NCBI GenBank assembly: GCA_015501585.1
Contig: JADNRY010000053.1
Span: 62,001-126,000, forward strand
DNA: 64,000 bases
Direction: 5' to 3'
Origin: Rhodocollybia butyracea
Taxonomy: Eukaryota; Basidiomycota; Agaricomycetes; Agaricales; Omphalotaceae
The position numbers and the translations under genes were made by a program. Of this stretch, positions 49,347-59,553 are shown piece by piece. A model generated the notes under the pieces. That model was not told the DNA's origin. It saw only the letters and a list, made by a program, of their open reading frames with translations, and did not search any database. The first letter of the stretch is position 1, and every line of letters starts with the position of its first letter.

Positions 49347-50668
49347 ATGACGAAGATTCTCCTGACTGGTGTCACAGGTACCTTGTCTGTTTGTGCAGTT
49401 TTGTAACACCGTCTTTGACATTAATACAGGATACGTTGGTGGTTCTGTTTTGACGCGGTTCGCTGAACGACCCGATTATGATTCGTTGGACATTCGCTGT
49501 ATCGTTCGCTCTCCTGAAAAGGCAGAAAGAATCAATGCCATTTTTCCCAATGTAGCCCCAATCGTTGGGTCGCACTCGGACATACCCTTGATGGCAAAAG
49601 CAGCGTCGGAGGTGGATATAGTCATCGCAATGGTAAGTTATTAAGTATACGCAAGTGCCTAGTACTCAATTCTTTACAGGCCGATTGTGACGACGAGGAC
49701 GCCGCAACTGGAACTTTGCAGGGTTTGAAGAAGTGATTTGAAGAGACTGGAAAACAGCCTATCTTCATCAATACTGTGTGTTCATTCAATTTTTCCGACT
49801 TGTAGATGAGGTTCCACAGCTAACACGGTCAGTCCGGCACAGGTGTATTAACAGACGGTGCCAGCGGGATGTATGCAAGTGACACTATATGGGATGATGC
49901 GGACCCCGAACAAATGGCAACACTCCAACCAAACCAGCCCCATAGGCATGTAGAATTAAAAGTCCTCGAGGCAGACGCTGAAGGTGATGGTTGTCTTCCT
50001 CAGGGCTCGCAAGTATTGTTCAACGCTTTTACTTTCAAGGTTATATCAAAGGCTATATTGTCATCCCCCCCGTTATCTGGGGCATTGCCCAAGGCTCTCT
50101 ATTCGACTTGGGAATATCGCACAAGCAATCTATGCTCATTCCCATATGCATTCGGCTAGCCCTATCCAGGGGACAAGTCGGTATGGTTGGGTTAGGTAGA
50201 AACATCTGGAATAACGTTGAAATTCACGAGCGTAGGTTTCAGGTCCGTTGGGTATTCCTCCGTGATATTGACCAGGTTCTTGCTATAGTCGCGGACTTCT
50301 ATAGCATCTTGTATGACGCCCTTCTCTCGCATACAAATCTAGGCCATGGCCGAGAAGGATATTACTTTACTGATGGCGAAGGGAGTCTGTATGAGTATAT
50401 GAAAGCCATATCTGAAGTCATGTTCAAAATGAATAAAGGAAAAGGTGGAGAGCCAATCAAATTTACGGAGGGGGAGATAGACAAGACCATGGTAAGTTTT
50501 ATGAATTTACTCTGGCTCACATTGGCTTAAAGCACTCTTTGTAGGCTCATCTCATGGGGGGCAACACGCGGTGTCGATCCACTCTAGCCAAAGCTTTAGG
50601 GTGGACTCCACGCAAAACTACGCAAGATATGTTAGACAGTATCGAAGCTGACCACTGCCACGCTTTGA
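49347..50668 (+). pseudogene. NmrA-like gene, copy 2
   Basis: It retains the exon layout of copy 1 (49347-49377, 49430-49632, 49680 onwards). Exon 3 has TGA at 49734-49736 where copy 1 has CGA (Arg), cutting the protein after about 96 residues. A deletion of about ten bases just before the end of the last exon, relative to copy 1, also destroys the original stop context. Splice sites are otherwise conserved, so loss is recent. The nonsense change is another CpG to TpG transition. Confidence 0.8.
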
Positions 50669-50774
50669 TGATATACTTAAACCTCAGCATATATCGATTT
50701 GGTTAGAAATTCAAATTCCAGACTTTGGTTTTATAGATACAAGTGCACCTTGTTTATCCCACTACCGTTTAGGA

Positions 50775-50837
50775 CCGGCCGTTCCCTCGTGGGACCCTGC
50801 TGGGTGGCGGAGCCGTGTAATTTACTACTACTACTAC
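50775..50837 (+). mobile_element. 5'-truncated SINE-like insertion with (TAC)5 tail
   Basis: The body CCGGCCGTTCCCTCGTGGGA..GGCGGAGCCG plus TAC repeats matches the minus-strand element at 12111-12280. The insertion interrupts unit 2 of the tandem duplication: unit 1 keeps the uninterrupted site ATTGCCGTCTGAGA at about 48559. Here the site is doubled as ACTACCGTTTAGGA before and ACTGCCGTCTGAGGA after the element, i.e. a target-site duplication of about 14-15 bp. Confidence 0.75.
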
Positions 50838-51100
50838 TGCCGTCTGAGGATTGAGCTTATGTAAGTAACACTAGCTCTGAGGAGACTTGAACAAGCGGAA
50901 CACCAGTATAGTGAGAATCAGGACAGAAGTTCGAGTTTTCTTCCAAACACATGCTCCGCGCCCTCTTTTGTCAAGAGTAAAAAGGCCGTACTCATTACTA
51001 CAGAACGGTGTTATCACCTTGAGACTATCCCATTTGTACCCGTCGTCTTTTTCTCGTTTCGGCTCGTTCGTCGGCCACGCATTAAAGTGAATCAAGGACA

Positions 51101-51473
51101 GCAGATGAGCCCTTCCTTTCGGTGTAGTCTGTTCGGAAAAACTTTAAAGTGTCTTCAGGGTCGAGGCGGTAAGTCCTCCGTGACTACCTCAGAACCTCGA
51201 TAGGAAGAACAGACTTCAGACAACATCCTACCCTATGTTCGCCAGGATACGATGAGTGTTTAGGTCGTTAGGATGGAAGTTGAAATCGGGTCAACTCTCG
51301 ACCTAAGCCTCAAACGTTTACTCCAATTCTAACGGCTCGACAAGCTTAAACTGATGCAAACGACCGTCAGGAGACTGGGCTTGCCCAAGTTAAACTGGTT
51401 CCAGGTCACTATCAACACACTGTTCACTCATAATTAAGATAAAATAGGGTGCAGTTATAGTACGAACGTCGGG
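51101..51473. other. Intergenic, no supported gene
   Basis: About 370 bp between the tandem duplication and the acyl-CoA dehydrogenase 3' end. An inverted word pair (AGTCTGTTC near 51129, GAACAGACT near 51207) is present. Nothing else is recognised. Confidence 0.3.
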
Positions 51474-53991
51474 CTACAGACGAGCATCCTTAGGCATAGA
51501 ACGCATCGCCTGGCGCACTCCCAGATCACTCAATACGTCCTCTGAGCCACCAAGAATTGCGTCGAAGGGAATCGTGCGATGGTACTTGAAAAATGAATAT
51601 TACTTCAGCTGACAAAAGTTTCAGGATAGAGGGGGAACGTACGTGTTCAATGAGACTTCCCATGCCTGTTGTGGTTTTCTTCAGTACATACTACATAGAA
51701 AAAAAATTACCATACCAGTTTTGGTAATGCCTCTTCCACCAAAGATTTGGACGGCATCTCTAGCGGTTTCCTGAGCACAGGATGTCGAGTAGCTCTTCAA
51801 AAAGGCAATTTGACTAAGGAGAATGTAAGCAGCTATGAAAAGATATTGATAAAGAATGTACCCGGCCAGTTTTCCAGCTTGTTGTTTATAACTCTGTTAA
51901 CCAGGTCAGCCACAACGCAAACGAACCACATAGGGAGTTTACCATATTGCACATCTGATATGTTATACTCTCGAGCCAGTTCTGTACACCTATCGACTCA
52001 AACTATTAGCCTAAATTTACTAACGAGAGATTCGGACGTACTTTCCGCTCGCTGGATCATCGCTGCAAGCTTAGCACGAATGGTCGCCAAAGAGTTTAAT
52101 GGTTTTCCAAAAGCCTTCCTTTGGGTGGTCCATCTAGAGCCAGCCAATCAGGATCATGCCGAGATAAAAGAGATCATTTGCCTCTTACTTCAGACATTCT
52201 TCGACTGGCAAAAGTCATGAGTACTCTGCTACGGGGAACAGACGGGGAAAACTCACCGATTCCTCTTTGAGCACGAGCCGAGGCACAGCACATCACCCAT
52301 CGTTCGTGATTGAAGTTACTATAAACAACACATCAATGAAGGGACATAGCGCAGGTTAGGTGGTCAAGATGAACCTACCTTAGCATCACGAAGATTCCTC
52401 CACCTTCTTCTCCGAGTGTGTTGCCGACAGGCGCCCTGACGTTATCGAATGTTATGAAAGCGGTTCCAGCGGTAGTGGAATAGCTGGTTTTAATCTGGCG
52501 AGTCTCGACTCCTGGACCTCGTTCAACAAGGATAACAGTGAATCCATCCTTGGAGAAAGTTAAACTAGGCACATCTCAAGTGCAATAAACACACCTCGGT
52601 CTTGCATCCAACAGTAAAGTAATCCGCAAAGCTGAAGAGAGCAGAAATCAGCAACCGGAGTAAGCTTGCAGTTCATGTCGGACAAACTAACGTTCCATTA
52701 GTGATCCATTTCTTGGACCCTGTATTCTCGACGAGTTATTCATTACTGATGGACTAGTATAAAGACAGCGCATACCGTTGATTATCCATTCCGTTCCGTC
52801 TTCACTTTTGACAGCTGTGGTTTGTAGACCCATAACGTCACTACCTGCGTGGGCTTCGGAGATTGCCAAACATATGAATTTCTTGGCCGCGAGAATGTCG
52901 GGAACAACGCGAGCTTTGAGCTCTTCACTTCCAAAGTTCAAGACTGGCGGGAGACCAATGACTTTGCCACCGAGCAAACCTGGAAGACGACGGAAATCAA
53001 TTTTGAAAGGAGCAATAGGCGGACTGCCTACCATCCCCGTATCCACGAGCCCCGCAGCGAACCATTTCCTGCATGATTACAAGCTGAGGAAAGGTAAGTA
53101 TCCAATGTGGGTGCGACAACTTGAGGATCCTTACTTCGTGGAAGTAGTCGAATTCCTCGGGTTTAACAATGCCGCCCATAAGAGTTCGCCCTTTCAAGTG
53201 TTTACCCGGTCCCATTCGCATGGCGTGAAGTTCTAGCTCGCTATGTTAAAATGAGCCGACGCGTCCATTGTTTAGAGCATATGGGACATACGCCATCTTA
53301 TCGAAAACCTTTTGGTCTGGCCTCTTTCCATCTTCTTCTCTAGCCTGTATCACGCGCTATGAGGACCGTATTCCGATTGAACTGTGAACAAAGAAGTACC
53401 TGGGCATCGGGCCGAAGATATTCGTCGGTAAACCTTCGAACAGCCTTCTGTAATTCTCGATGGTTCTGACCGAGATTTCGTATAAGCGTGAAAGTGAGGT
53501 GAGAATACAAGTGCACGAACTTCGGTGTAATAAGGGCTATAGTAGCCCTCGCTCAGCCACGTAGGTTCGGCATAAGGAATTTTGCTTATGTCTCCAATAG
53601 TCGGTGGATGCAGAGCGTTTTCTTCTCCTTCAATGATACCGATGGTGAGTCTCTTGTACTGGGGCTTCAAAAGGACCTCGAAGCGATGTAAAGCGAAGAA
53701 TTGATCGGTTGCATCCTGGCCAGCTGTTTGAAACGCAGTTGTCAGCATGGTTTCATTAATGAGCATGTTCGCGCACCAATTTCCTCGTCAATAAGGGCAG
53801 CCAATCCACCTGGATGCATTGCAGCAAACCGTGTAAGATCATAGACATTGGCGTCGATGATTATCCAGAGATCATCCTGCTTGTTGTGCTGTAGAAGATA
53901 CAGAGTTAAGAGCAATGACAACTTGATACAACGCGCAGTGCACCTTGGCGACCTCTTCTCTAGTAAAAGTTTTAAGCGATTTCGAGGCCAT
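51474..53991 (-). CDS. Cytochrome b5 / acyl-CoA dehydrogenase fusion protein
   Basis: Nineteen small exons (48 nt at 53944-53991 down to 111 nt at 51474-51584) join to 514 residues. Residues 1-75 are a cytochrome b5 domain (TREEVAKHNKQDDLWIIID, heme ligands in MHPGG and FALHR). A linker precedes an acyl-CoA dehydrogenase domain with GKVIGLPPVLNFGSEELK, FICLAISEAHAGSDVMGLQT, KKWITNGTFADYFTVGCKTE, GNTLGEEGGGIF, FNHERWVMCCASARAQ, LNSLATIRAKLAAM and QIFGGRGITKTGMG. The fusion is widespread in ascomycetes and basidiomycetes and is thought to pass electrons within one chain during acyl-CoA oxidation; the substrate is unknown. The gene is near two racemase-like CoA genes on the same strand. The number of introns is exceptional even here. 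Confidence 0.85.
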
Positions 53992-54343
53992 GATGATGAA
54001 TACGGTACAGGTCCAAGTTACTCGGGGGCGTAACTTAAACTCATTAAATAATCGGTCCAAGCATGTGATAATAGTATTTCACGTGAAATCCACAAGACCC
54101 GGTTCAGCCAGATAAGCGCCTCAGGTCGATTTCTTCAGAAGTGTATTACGGGTGATACAGTAGTTTATCTGTAGTATGTACATAGAATAATATAATGTCA
54201 TAAAGATACAAATGAAAGCAAGGAAAATGTATAATGCAAGCAAGTTCGTCATGAAATTTCAAAGTCGAGTCGTTTGTCGTTTCTCATTTGTCGGTTCGTG
54301 AAGCGCGTCCGTCTCGAGATGCGGATGGGTTGCGCAAGTCGAT

Positions 54344-55312
54344 TTACGCATAGTTTGGATATGCATACACTATATCGGCTGTTCCGTGGTTGGTTACTCC
54401 CACGTACAATATCGAGTCTTCGGTGATCGGCACGTCCCCCTCGTCGGGGTACATAAAGTAGAGCCCGCATGCATACTCGGGCCCCGCCATGAGCCATTTA
54501 GCCCACCGTTGGGTATATTCTGGGGCCACTGCACGTCGCCTGTGAGTCAACACCGATTTAGCAAGTTTGTTGCTTGCAGAATGCGAGTTGGCAGTATCGT
54601 CGGCAGAAACAATAGTCAACAGTACACCGAGCTCGAGAGAGATGGCGAGGGCACGAGAAATGACGGAGGGATCCGTTCGGATGAATTTTCCGTAAGATGT
54701 GTACATGACGGAGGGGTCCACGCGGACTTGAGCAAGAATTGTGCGTGCTGTAATAAGAATGGAAAAGGTAAGCACTAAGTTATGGAAGAGAGGAAAAGAG
54801 TACAAACAGGAATTTTTGTAGTGTCCAGCAGAATAAACCTGCCAATTGAAATACTTGGAGCCCGACGATGACCCCGCAGCCCACAATTGATCTTGCTTCA
54901 AACTGGAACTCGGCCCTTTGAACATAATCCCGACGATCTCTCTTGGACCAAAATCTTGTGTGGTTAGTCGTATATCGTACGGTTCGTACGATGCTTTCAT
55001 TTTCCCTTTCCCACCAAGGTCGAGTACGTGTCGGAAAGGGAAGCCTCCAGGTATATGCGTCAGGAGACTGGTGTCTCTGAGACGCTGGAATAAACGGACT
55101 CTGAGGTCGGTTTGGTCTTTTGGTAGGGTAGAATCAAACAAGGCGACGCGCTTGTGAGGAGCATGTATAGGATTGGATGGGTAGCCGTCGTGATATAAGT
55201 GGTAATTAGTAGACTGATAACAGTGTTTCCTTCCAGATACAACATGCTGGTGAGGATATGACCGGGTAGGACCAACGGCGTGTTGAGGGTGATAGTAGGG
55301 TGCAGCCACCAT
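54344..55312 (-). CDS. Conserved hypothetical protein
   Basis: Two exons (54808-55312, 54344-54747) give 302 residues. Without splicing, the 60-nt intron is also open and in frame, so an intron-retained form of 322 residues is possible; the intron has GTTTGT and TTACAG ends and would encode a hydrophobic stretch. No named domain is recognised. Conserved-looking blocks are THIPGGFPFRHVLDLGGKGK, YDIRLTTQDFGPREIVGIMF and YPDEGDVPITEDSILYVGVT. The N-terminus is His/Tyr-rich and has no signal peptide. Confidence 0.65.
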   Translation of the reverse strand: MVAAPYYHPQHAVGPTRSYPHQHVVSGRKHCYQSTNYHLYHDGYPSNPIHAPHKRVALFDSTLPKDQTDLRVRLFQRLRDTSLLTHIPGGFPFRHVLDLGGKGKMKASYEPYDIRLTTQDFGPREIVGIMFKGPSSSLKQDQLWAAGSSSGSKYFNWQVYSAGHYKNSCLYSFPLFHNLVLTFSILITARTILAQVRVDPSVMYTSYGKFIRTDPSVISRALAISLELGVLLTIVSADDTANSHSASNKLAKSVLTHRRRAVAPEYTQRWAKWLMAGPEYACGLYFMYPDEGDVPITEDSILYVGVTNHGTADIVYAYPNYA

Positions 55313-55750
55313 GATCGCAGATGTGAAGCTAAGCTTTTAGAGTGCCGGATTCAGTTGCTAGCCAGAGAGCTGAAAACACGTTTCTTGGGGAAGAGAGACG
55401 AGCCAAAGCGTTGTTTTTAAGTGCATTCGGTCGTCAATAGAACAACAAAAGGCTATAACCAAAGGACAAAGACAAGGATAAGTATAACAGCCATCGTCAA
55501 GTTGGCTGACATTGTCGCAGAACGAAAAGAAAAAGGTAACTGAAGGGTCAAATGTGAATATAGTCAAGGGGCGTCTTGGAAACCTTGGTGTTTTGCGCCC
55601 TATATAGTATATCTTTTGTGTTTTCCCAATACGTCGCGAGAGCATCGTGGCGACAAAAAACAAGGAATAGATCAAGGCCGCATTATGTAATTTCGTTACC
55701 ATAAGTTCAACTTCTCTGAGAGTTTTGTTTATTCTACTACAAAGTTATTA
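55313..55750. other. Intergenic, no supported gene
   Basis: About 440 bp containing the 5' flank of the hypothetical gene and the 3' flank of the CoA-enzyme gene. A 114-codon minus frame at 55358-55702 has no recognisable features. Confidence 0.3.
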
Positions 55751-57263
55751 TTATTTGCTCTCCCCGATGGCACCCTCCTCTAACAATCGCTCATATTCAT
55801 TTTCTGGAACCCCAAATTCCGTGACAAGAACTTCCCTGGTATGCTCTCCGGGATTGAGAAAACATGATGCACTCCTGTCGTTGAATGCGATCTGAGGAGC
55901 TGATCCAAGCGAGCTAGAAAGTTCCGAAGCCTCTTCCGGTGTGAGTACAGGCACAGAACAAGCATCCGTGCCTTTAGTAAGTATTATTTCAGCATACTTC
56001 CTGTTACAAGATTCAGCCACCTCACCAAAGAAGACCTTTCCCCATTCATCTCTTGTCAGCATTGAAAATCCAGTTTCCAGAAACAGCTGCAACGTTGGCC
56101 AAAGCTCTCGACTTTCCTGTACCGAATCATTCACTACGCCTTGCCATTTTTCAGACGAAGTAAAATCCTTAGGAAGTGCTTCGCAGAACCTTTCAAGAAA
56201 ATTTTTAAAGAAGCGAGGCTCAATGCAAGCCACTGTCATCAGTCCGCCGTCTTTGCAGGTGTAGATGTTGTAAAAAGGTGCTCCACCATCAAGGAGATTT
56301 GTGCCACGCTTCCCAGGAAATCTCCCAGTTGAAGGATGAAGGCGATGTATCAGAGGGGAGGACGATATGTACCGAGTTCCTGATACCTAGTAATAGTATA
56401 GGTAAGTAACGATGTTATAGGAAGATCGAGCAAGTACAACCATGTCTACATCCACCACTTGTCCTCGACTGGTTTGTTCCCGCATGAGTAAAGCGAGCAG
56501 TATTTTTGTAACGCAGTGCATACCTCCTCCTGCAAAATCGGCGAGGAGGTTGAGAGGAAAAGCTGGCTTATTCACCGAGCCTGGAAGCATCTGAGACCAA
56601 GTTAGCGGCAAAATCCTCATATTAGATTCAAAAGTAATCACAGAAAGGACACCACTTAGAGCGAGGTAATTGAGATCATGTCCTGGGAACATGGGAAACA
56701 TTGGAAACATGTTCCCACTAAAAGGTTGAGCATCTTACCCGCCATATTCTTGTGAGGACCTGGAGCACACGTTAGATCCAGTGACACTGATGGTTCGAGT
56801 TCTTGGAGCCTCACCAGTTCTCGGGAAACTAAAATCACATTAGAAACGTTCTCCCAGTGACACGTAACGTTTTCAAGCCTACCCTACTATCCTTGCGTAG
56901 ATGAGTTGTTGATTGAGTCCCGAGCTTCCGAGAAACACCTCTGGCCCTAGGCCAAGTCGTTCCAGGACACCTGGCCTGAACGGGTCTATCAGAATGTCTG
57001 AAGACGCGACTAGTCTCTTCAAGAGCTCTCGTCCGCTAGGAATCTTGGAGTTGATAGCAATGGAGCGTTTGCCTCTGCAGAGAACGTCCAGTGTAGTGGC
57101 AAAAGGTCGATCAACGCGAATTACGGACGCGCCATTATCCGCCAAGAGCATACCTGCGAATGGTGCTGGGGCCAATCCAGCAAACTGTACATCAAGTCAG
57201 AGGAAATACAAGACACAATGTTGGACATACTACCTCTAGTACCTTCTTACCGCTCAGTGCCAT
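55751..57263 (-). CDS. CoA-transferase family III / alpha-methylacyl-CoA racemase, copy A
   Basis: Eight exons (57234-57263, 56883-57184, 56815-56828, 56739-56759, 56642-56682, 56441-56590, 56026-56386, 55751-55971) give 379 residues. It begins MALSGKKVLEFAGLAPAPFA. Catalytic residues of human AMACR are all present: His124 in AGHDLNYLAL, Asp154 in [10 protein letters not shown] and Glu242 in VACIEPRFF. The enzyme would epimerise 2-methylacyl-CoAs in branched-chain lipid breakdown. The intron at 55972-56025 is 54 nt and open in frame, but removing it is required to match copy B (FFG-GTDAC). Two exons are 14 and 21 nt. It is a tandem paralogue of copy B. Confidence 0.86.
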
Positions 57264-57365
57264 TGTGACGGTTGTGGTCAGAAGCACGTTCGAGTCTCAC
57301 GATTAGTTGTAAGCGCGTAAGCATTCATATATTCATATTTAGTATACAAATTGTGCATGATTTTC

Positions 57366-58942
57366 TCATAATTTGGACCCATAGCTATATATCGCCCCTT
57401 CCTGAACTAGCCTTTGATATTCAATCTCTGTTAGGCCAAGTTCGCGAAGAATGTCTTCCGTATGTTTTCCGGGCGGGAGCTGAATCGTGGATGATTCACT
57501 AGGTTCTCGACCCATACCCTGACTTGAGATTTTGGGATGGGGCAAGGGAAAGGGTTTTCCAGACGACTCTAGATCATTTGCTTCTTCGGGAGTAAGTATG
57601 GGTACTGCACATGCGTCGGTACCTGTTCCAAATAGGTCAAACTAGCCTTCGACAAAGAAAATATTCTAACCCATAAAGACAGCACCCCATTCATCCCTGG
57701 TTCGTGTTCTGAATCCCAACTCCATGAATTCCTTCAATTTTGGCCACTTGTCTCGATCTGACTGAGTGGACGAGTCAGGAATCCAGCCAAATTCTCGTTT
57801 GAACTCTGTAGGTAAGGCATTGACGAAGCGTTCGATGAAGGTTTTGAAAAATTGGGGCTCCAAGCATCCCACCGACATGCAACCACCATCAGAGCAAACA
57901 TAGATGTTATAGAATGGGGCACCACCATCAAGTAAATTGGTACCACGCTTTCCAGCGAACGTACCAGTGGACGCGTTCATATGATGCAGGAGAGGGAAGG
58001 ACGACACGTATCTTGCACCAGATACCTTGGTGTAGTTAGAGAGACACATCAAGGATGCATTTCAGTTCGACATACCATGTCAGCGTTAACGACTTGCCCA
58101 AGACCGCACGAGTTGCGTTCGAAGAGCGCAAGTATGATCCCGAGAGCGCATATCATACCTCCACCGGCAAAGTCGGCCAAAAGGTTAAGAGGAAATGCAG
58201 GGCGATCGTCAGAGCCAGGAAGCATCTTGCGGAAATTGAATTCTGGTGAAATATGACGTAGGTTCAACTTACAGACAGGATACCACTGAGAGCGAGATAG
58301 TTGATGTCATGACCTTGATTTCTTCAATAGTCGCACATCAAGGGCAGGGAACAAGCTCACCAGCCATGTTTTTGTGAGGACCTGGTGAGTTGTTCAGCTA
58401 ACATCAGTGCGTAGTCCCTGGCGGGCTTCATACCTGTTGGTGAGAATCTGCAATACCGTGAGTACTTGCTCTAAGGAAACGTACGGGAACGTACCCAACA
58501 ATCCTAGCATAGATCAGTCTTTCGTTCAAGCCAGGGCTTCCATCCTTCCCAAGAAAGACATCAGGCCCTAGCCCAAGACGTTCCATTACTCCTGGCCTGG
58601 GAATGAAAGTCGATGAGCGCATTCTAGGATTCTAACCTTCAAGGCAACTTATAGTACCTGAATGGGTCGATGAGCACATCCGAAGATATAATGAGCTTCT
58701 TCAAAACTTCAAGGCCGCTTGTAGTTTTAGGATTAATAGCCAGTGAACGTTTATTTCGACATAGAATATCCGGCGAGAATGTAGAAGAGGGTTTGTCTAT
58801 TCGAACTACCGTCGCGCCGTTGTCCGCTAACACAAGCCCAGCGAAAGGCCCTGGAGCAAGGCCCGCAAACTGGAGAGTTCAGAGAACTATATTTGTATAT
58901 TAGAGCGCATACCTCAACAACTTTGACTCCTTTCAAGGCCAT
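57366..58942 (-). CDS. CoA-transferase family III / alpha-methylacyl-CoA racemase, copy B
   Basis: Nine exons (58913-58942, 58658-58869, 58495-58596, 58434-58447, 58361-58381, 58273-58313, 58076-58225, 57671-58025, 57366-57622) give 393 residues. It shares intron positions with copy A, plus one extra intron after DPFR that copy A lacks. Catalytic His128 ([10 protein letters not shown]), Asp158 ([10 protein letters not shown]) and Glu246 (VGCLEPQFF) are kept. Start [20 protein letters not shown]. The C-terminus ([14 protein letters not shown]) ends in SKL, a canonical peroxisomal PTS1 signal; copy A ends ...GAIGESK. This suggests different compartments. Confidence 0.88.
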
Positions 58943-59553
58943 AGAGGTGATAGTCTGGAATAAGATGCAAGTCGCGTCGGCGACTCATTAACCGACTTAG
59001 GCGCTCGTCGGTTTGTGATCAGCCTGTGATCATCCCACCGAACTTGGACCGAACCATTCCCACTTCGTGCAACTTCGAGCTTCTAGGGACCCATCTGAGA
59101 GCTCGCATGACCTAGTCATGACCTGTGTCGCGTGCTTGTAGTGTTGCAATGTGCATGGGGCAAGGGTCATGGTCATTTTTGATAATGCCGAGACCAACTA
59201 AGCGCTCATAAGTGCGCGCGGCAGGCAGTGCTGAAGACGTCATAGTCACAAAATGGAAATTCCTCATTGTCCAGTTAAGGTAAAAAACAGGGTTCCTTTG
59301 TAACAAATCACTAAGTACTGGCGCAGTATCTGAGCTATCTAGTCAGCCAATATAAAGCTATAAGAAGTAAAACATTCCGTGGTTCCCCGTGGTTCACACT
59401 ACAGTGACCGCACCGCCCAGCCGGCGCCAAATAGTCGAAAAAGTCATCAAAACATGACCTTGACCGTTCATGTGCCCTAGCCCAATTGTATGCGGCCCGA
59501 CTCATGAAGACCATTTAAGCTCACCTCCCCAAAAAGATCCTTAAATTTCTACC
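58943..59553. other. Divergent intergenic region, racemase copy B / GH79
   Basis: About 610 bp with no supported gene. It should carry the promoters of both neighbours. A short 64-codon minus frame at 59112-59306 has no features. Confidence 0.35.

Larger units (their letters stand above)
46621..51100 (+). repeat. 2.2-kb tandem segmental duplication
   Basis: Unit 1 (about 46621-48850) and unit 2 (about 48851-51100) are colinear. Each begins with the last part of the helical-repeat gene (CAGCCTGCCACTTGAGCCTCTAG), continues through TATA, the NmrA-like gene and a common 3' flank (CGCGCCCTCTTTTGTC). Unit 2 lacks part of the copied 3' exon and carries a SINE insertion at 50775-50837. Small indels separate the units. 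Confidence 0.88.

Noticed and set aside
54748..54807. Treating this hydrophobic stretch as a membrane helix of the 302-residue protein
   Set aside because: It is bounded by GTTTGT and TTACAG and is the size of local introns; kept as possible intron retention only.
55972..56025. Treating this in-frame stretch as coding in racemase copy A
   Set aside because: It has GTGAGG and TAAAG ends, and its removal matches copy B exactly (G followed by TDAC).
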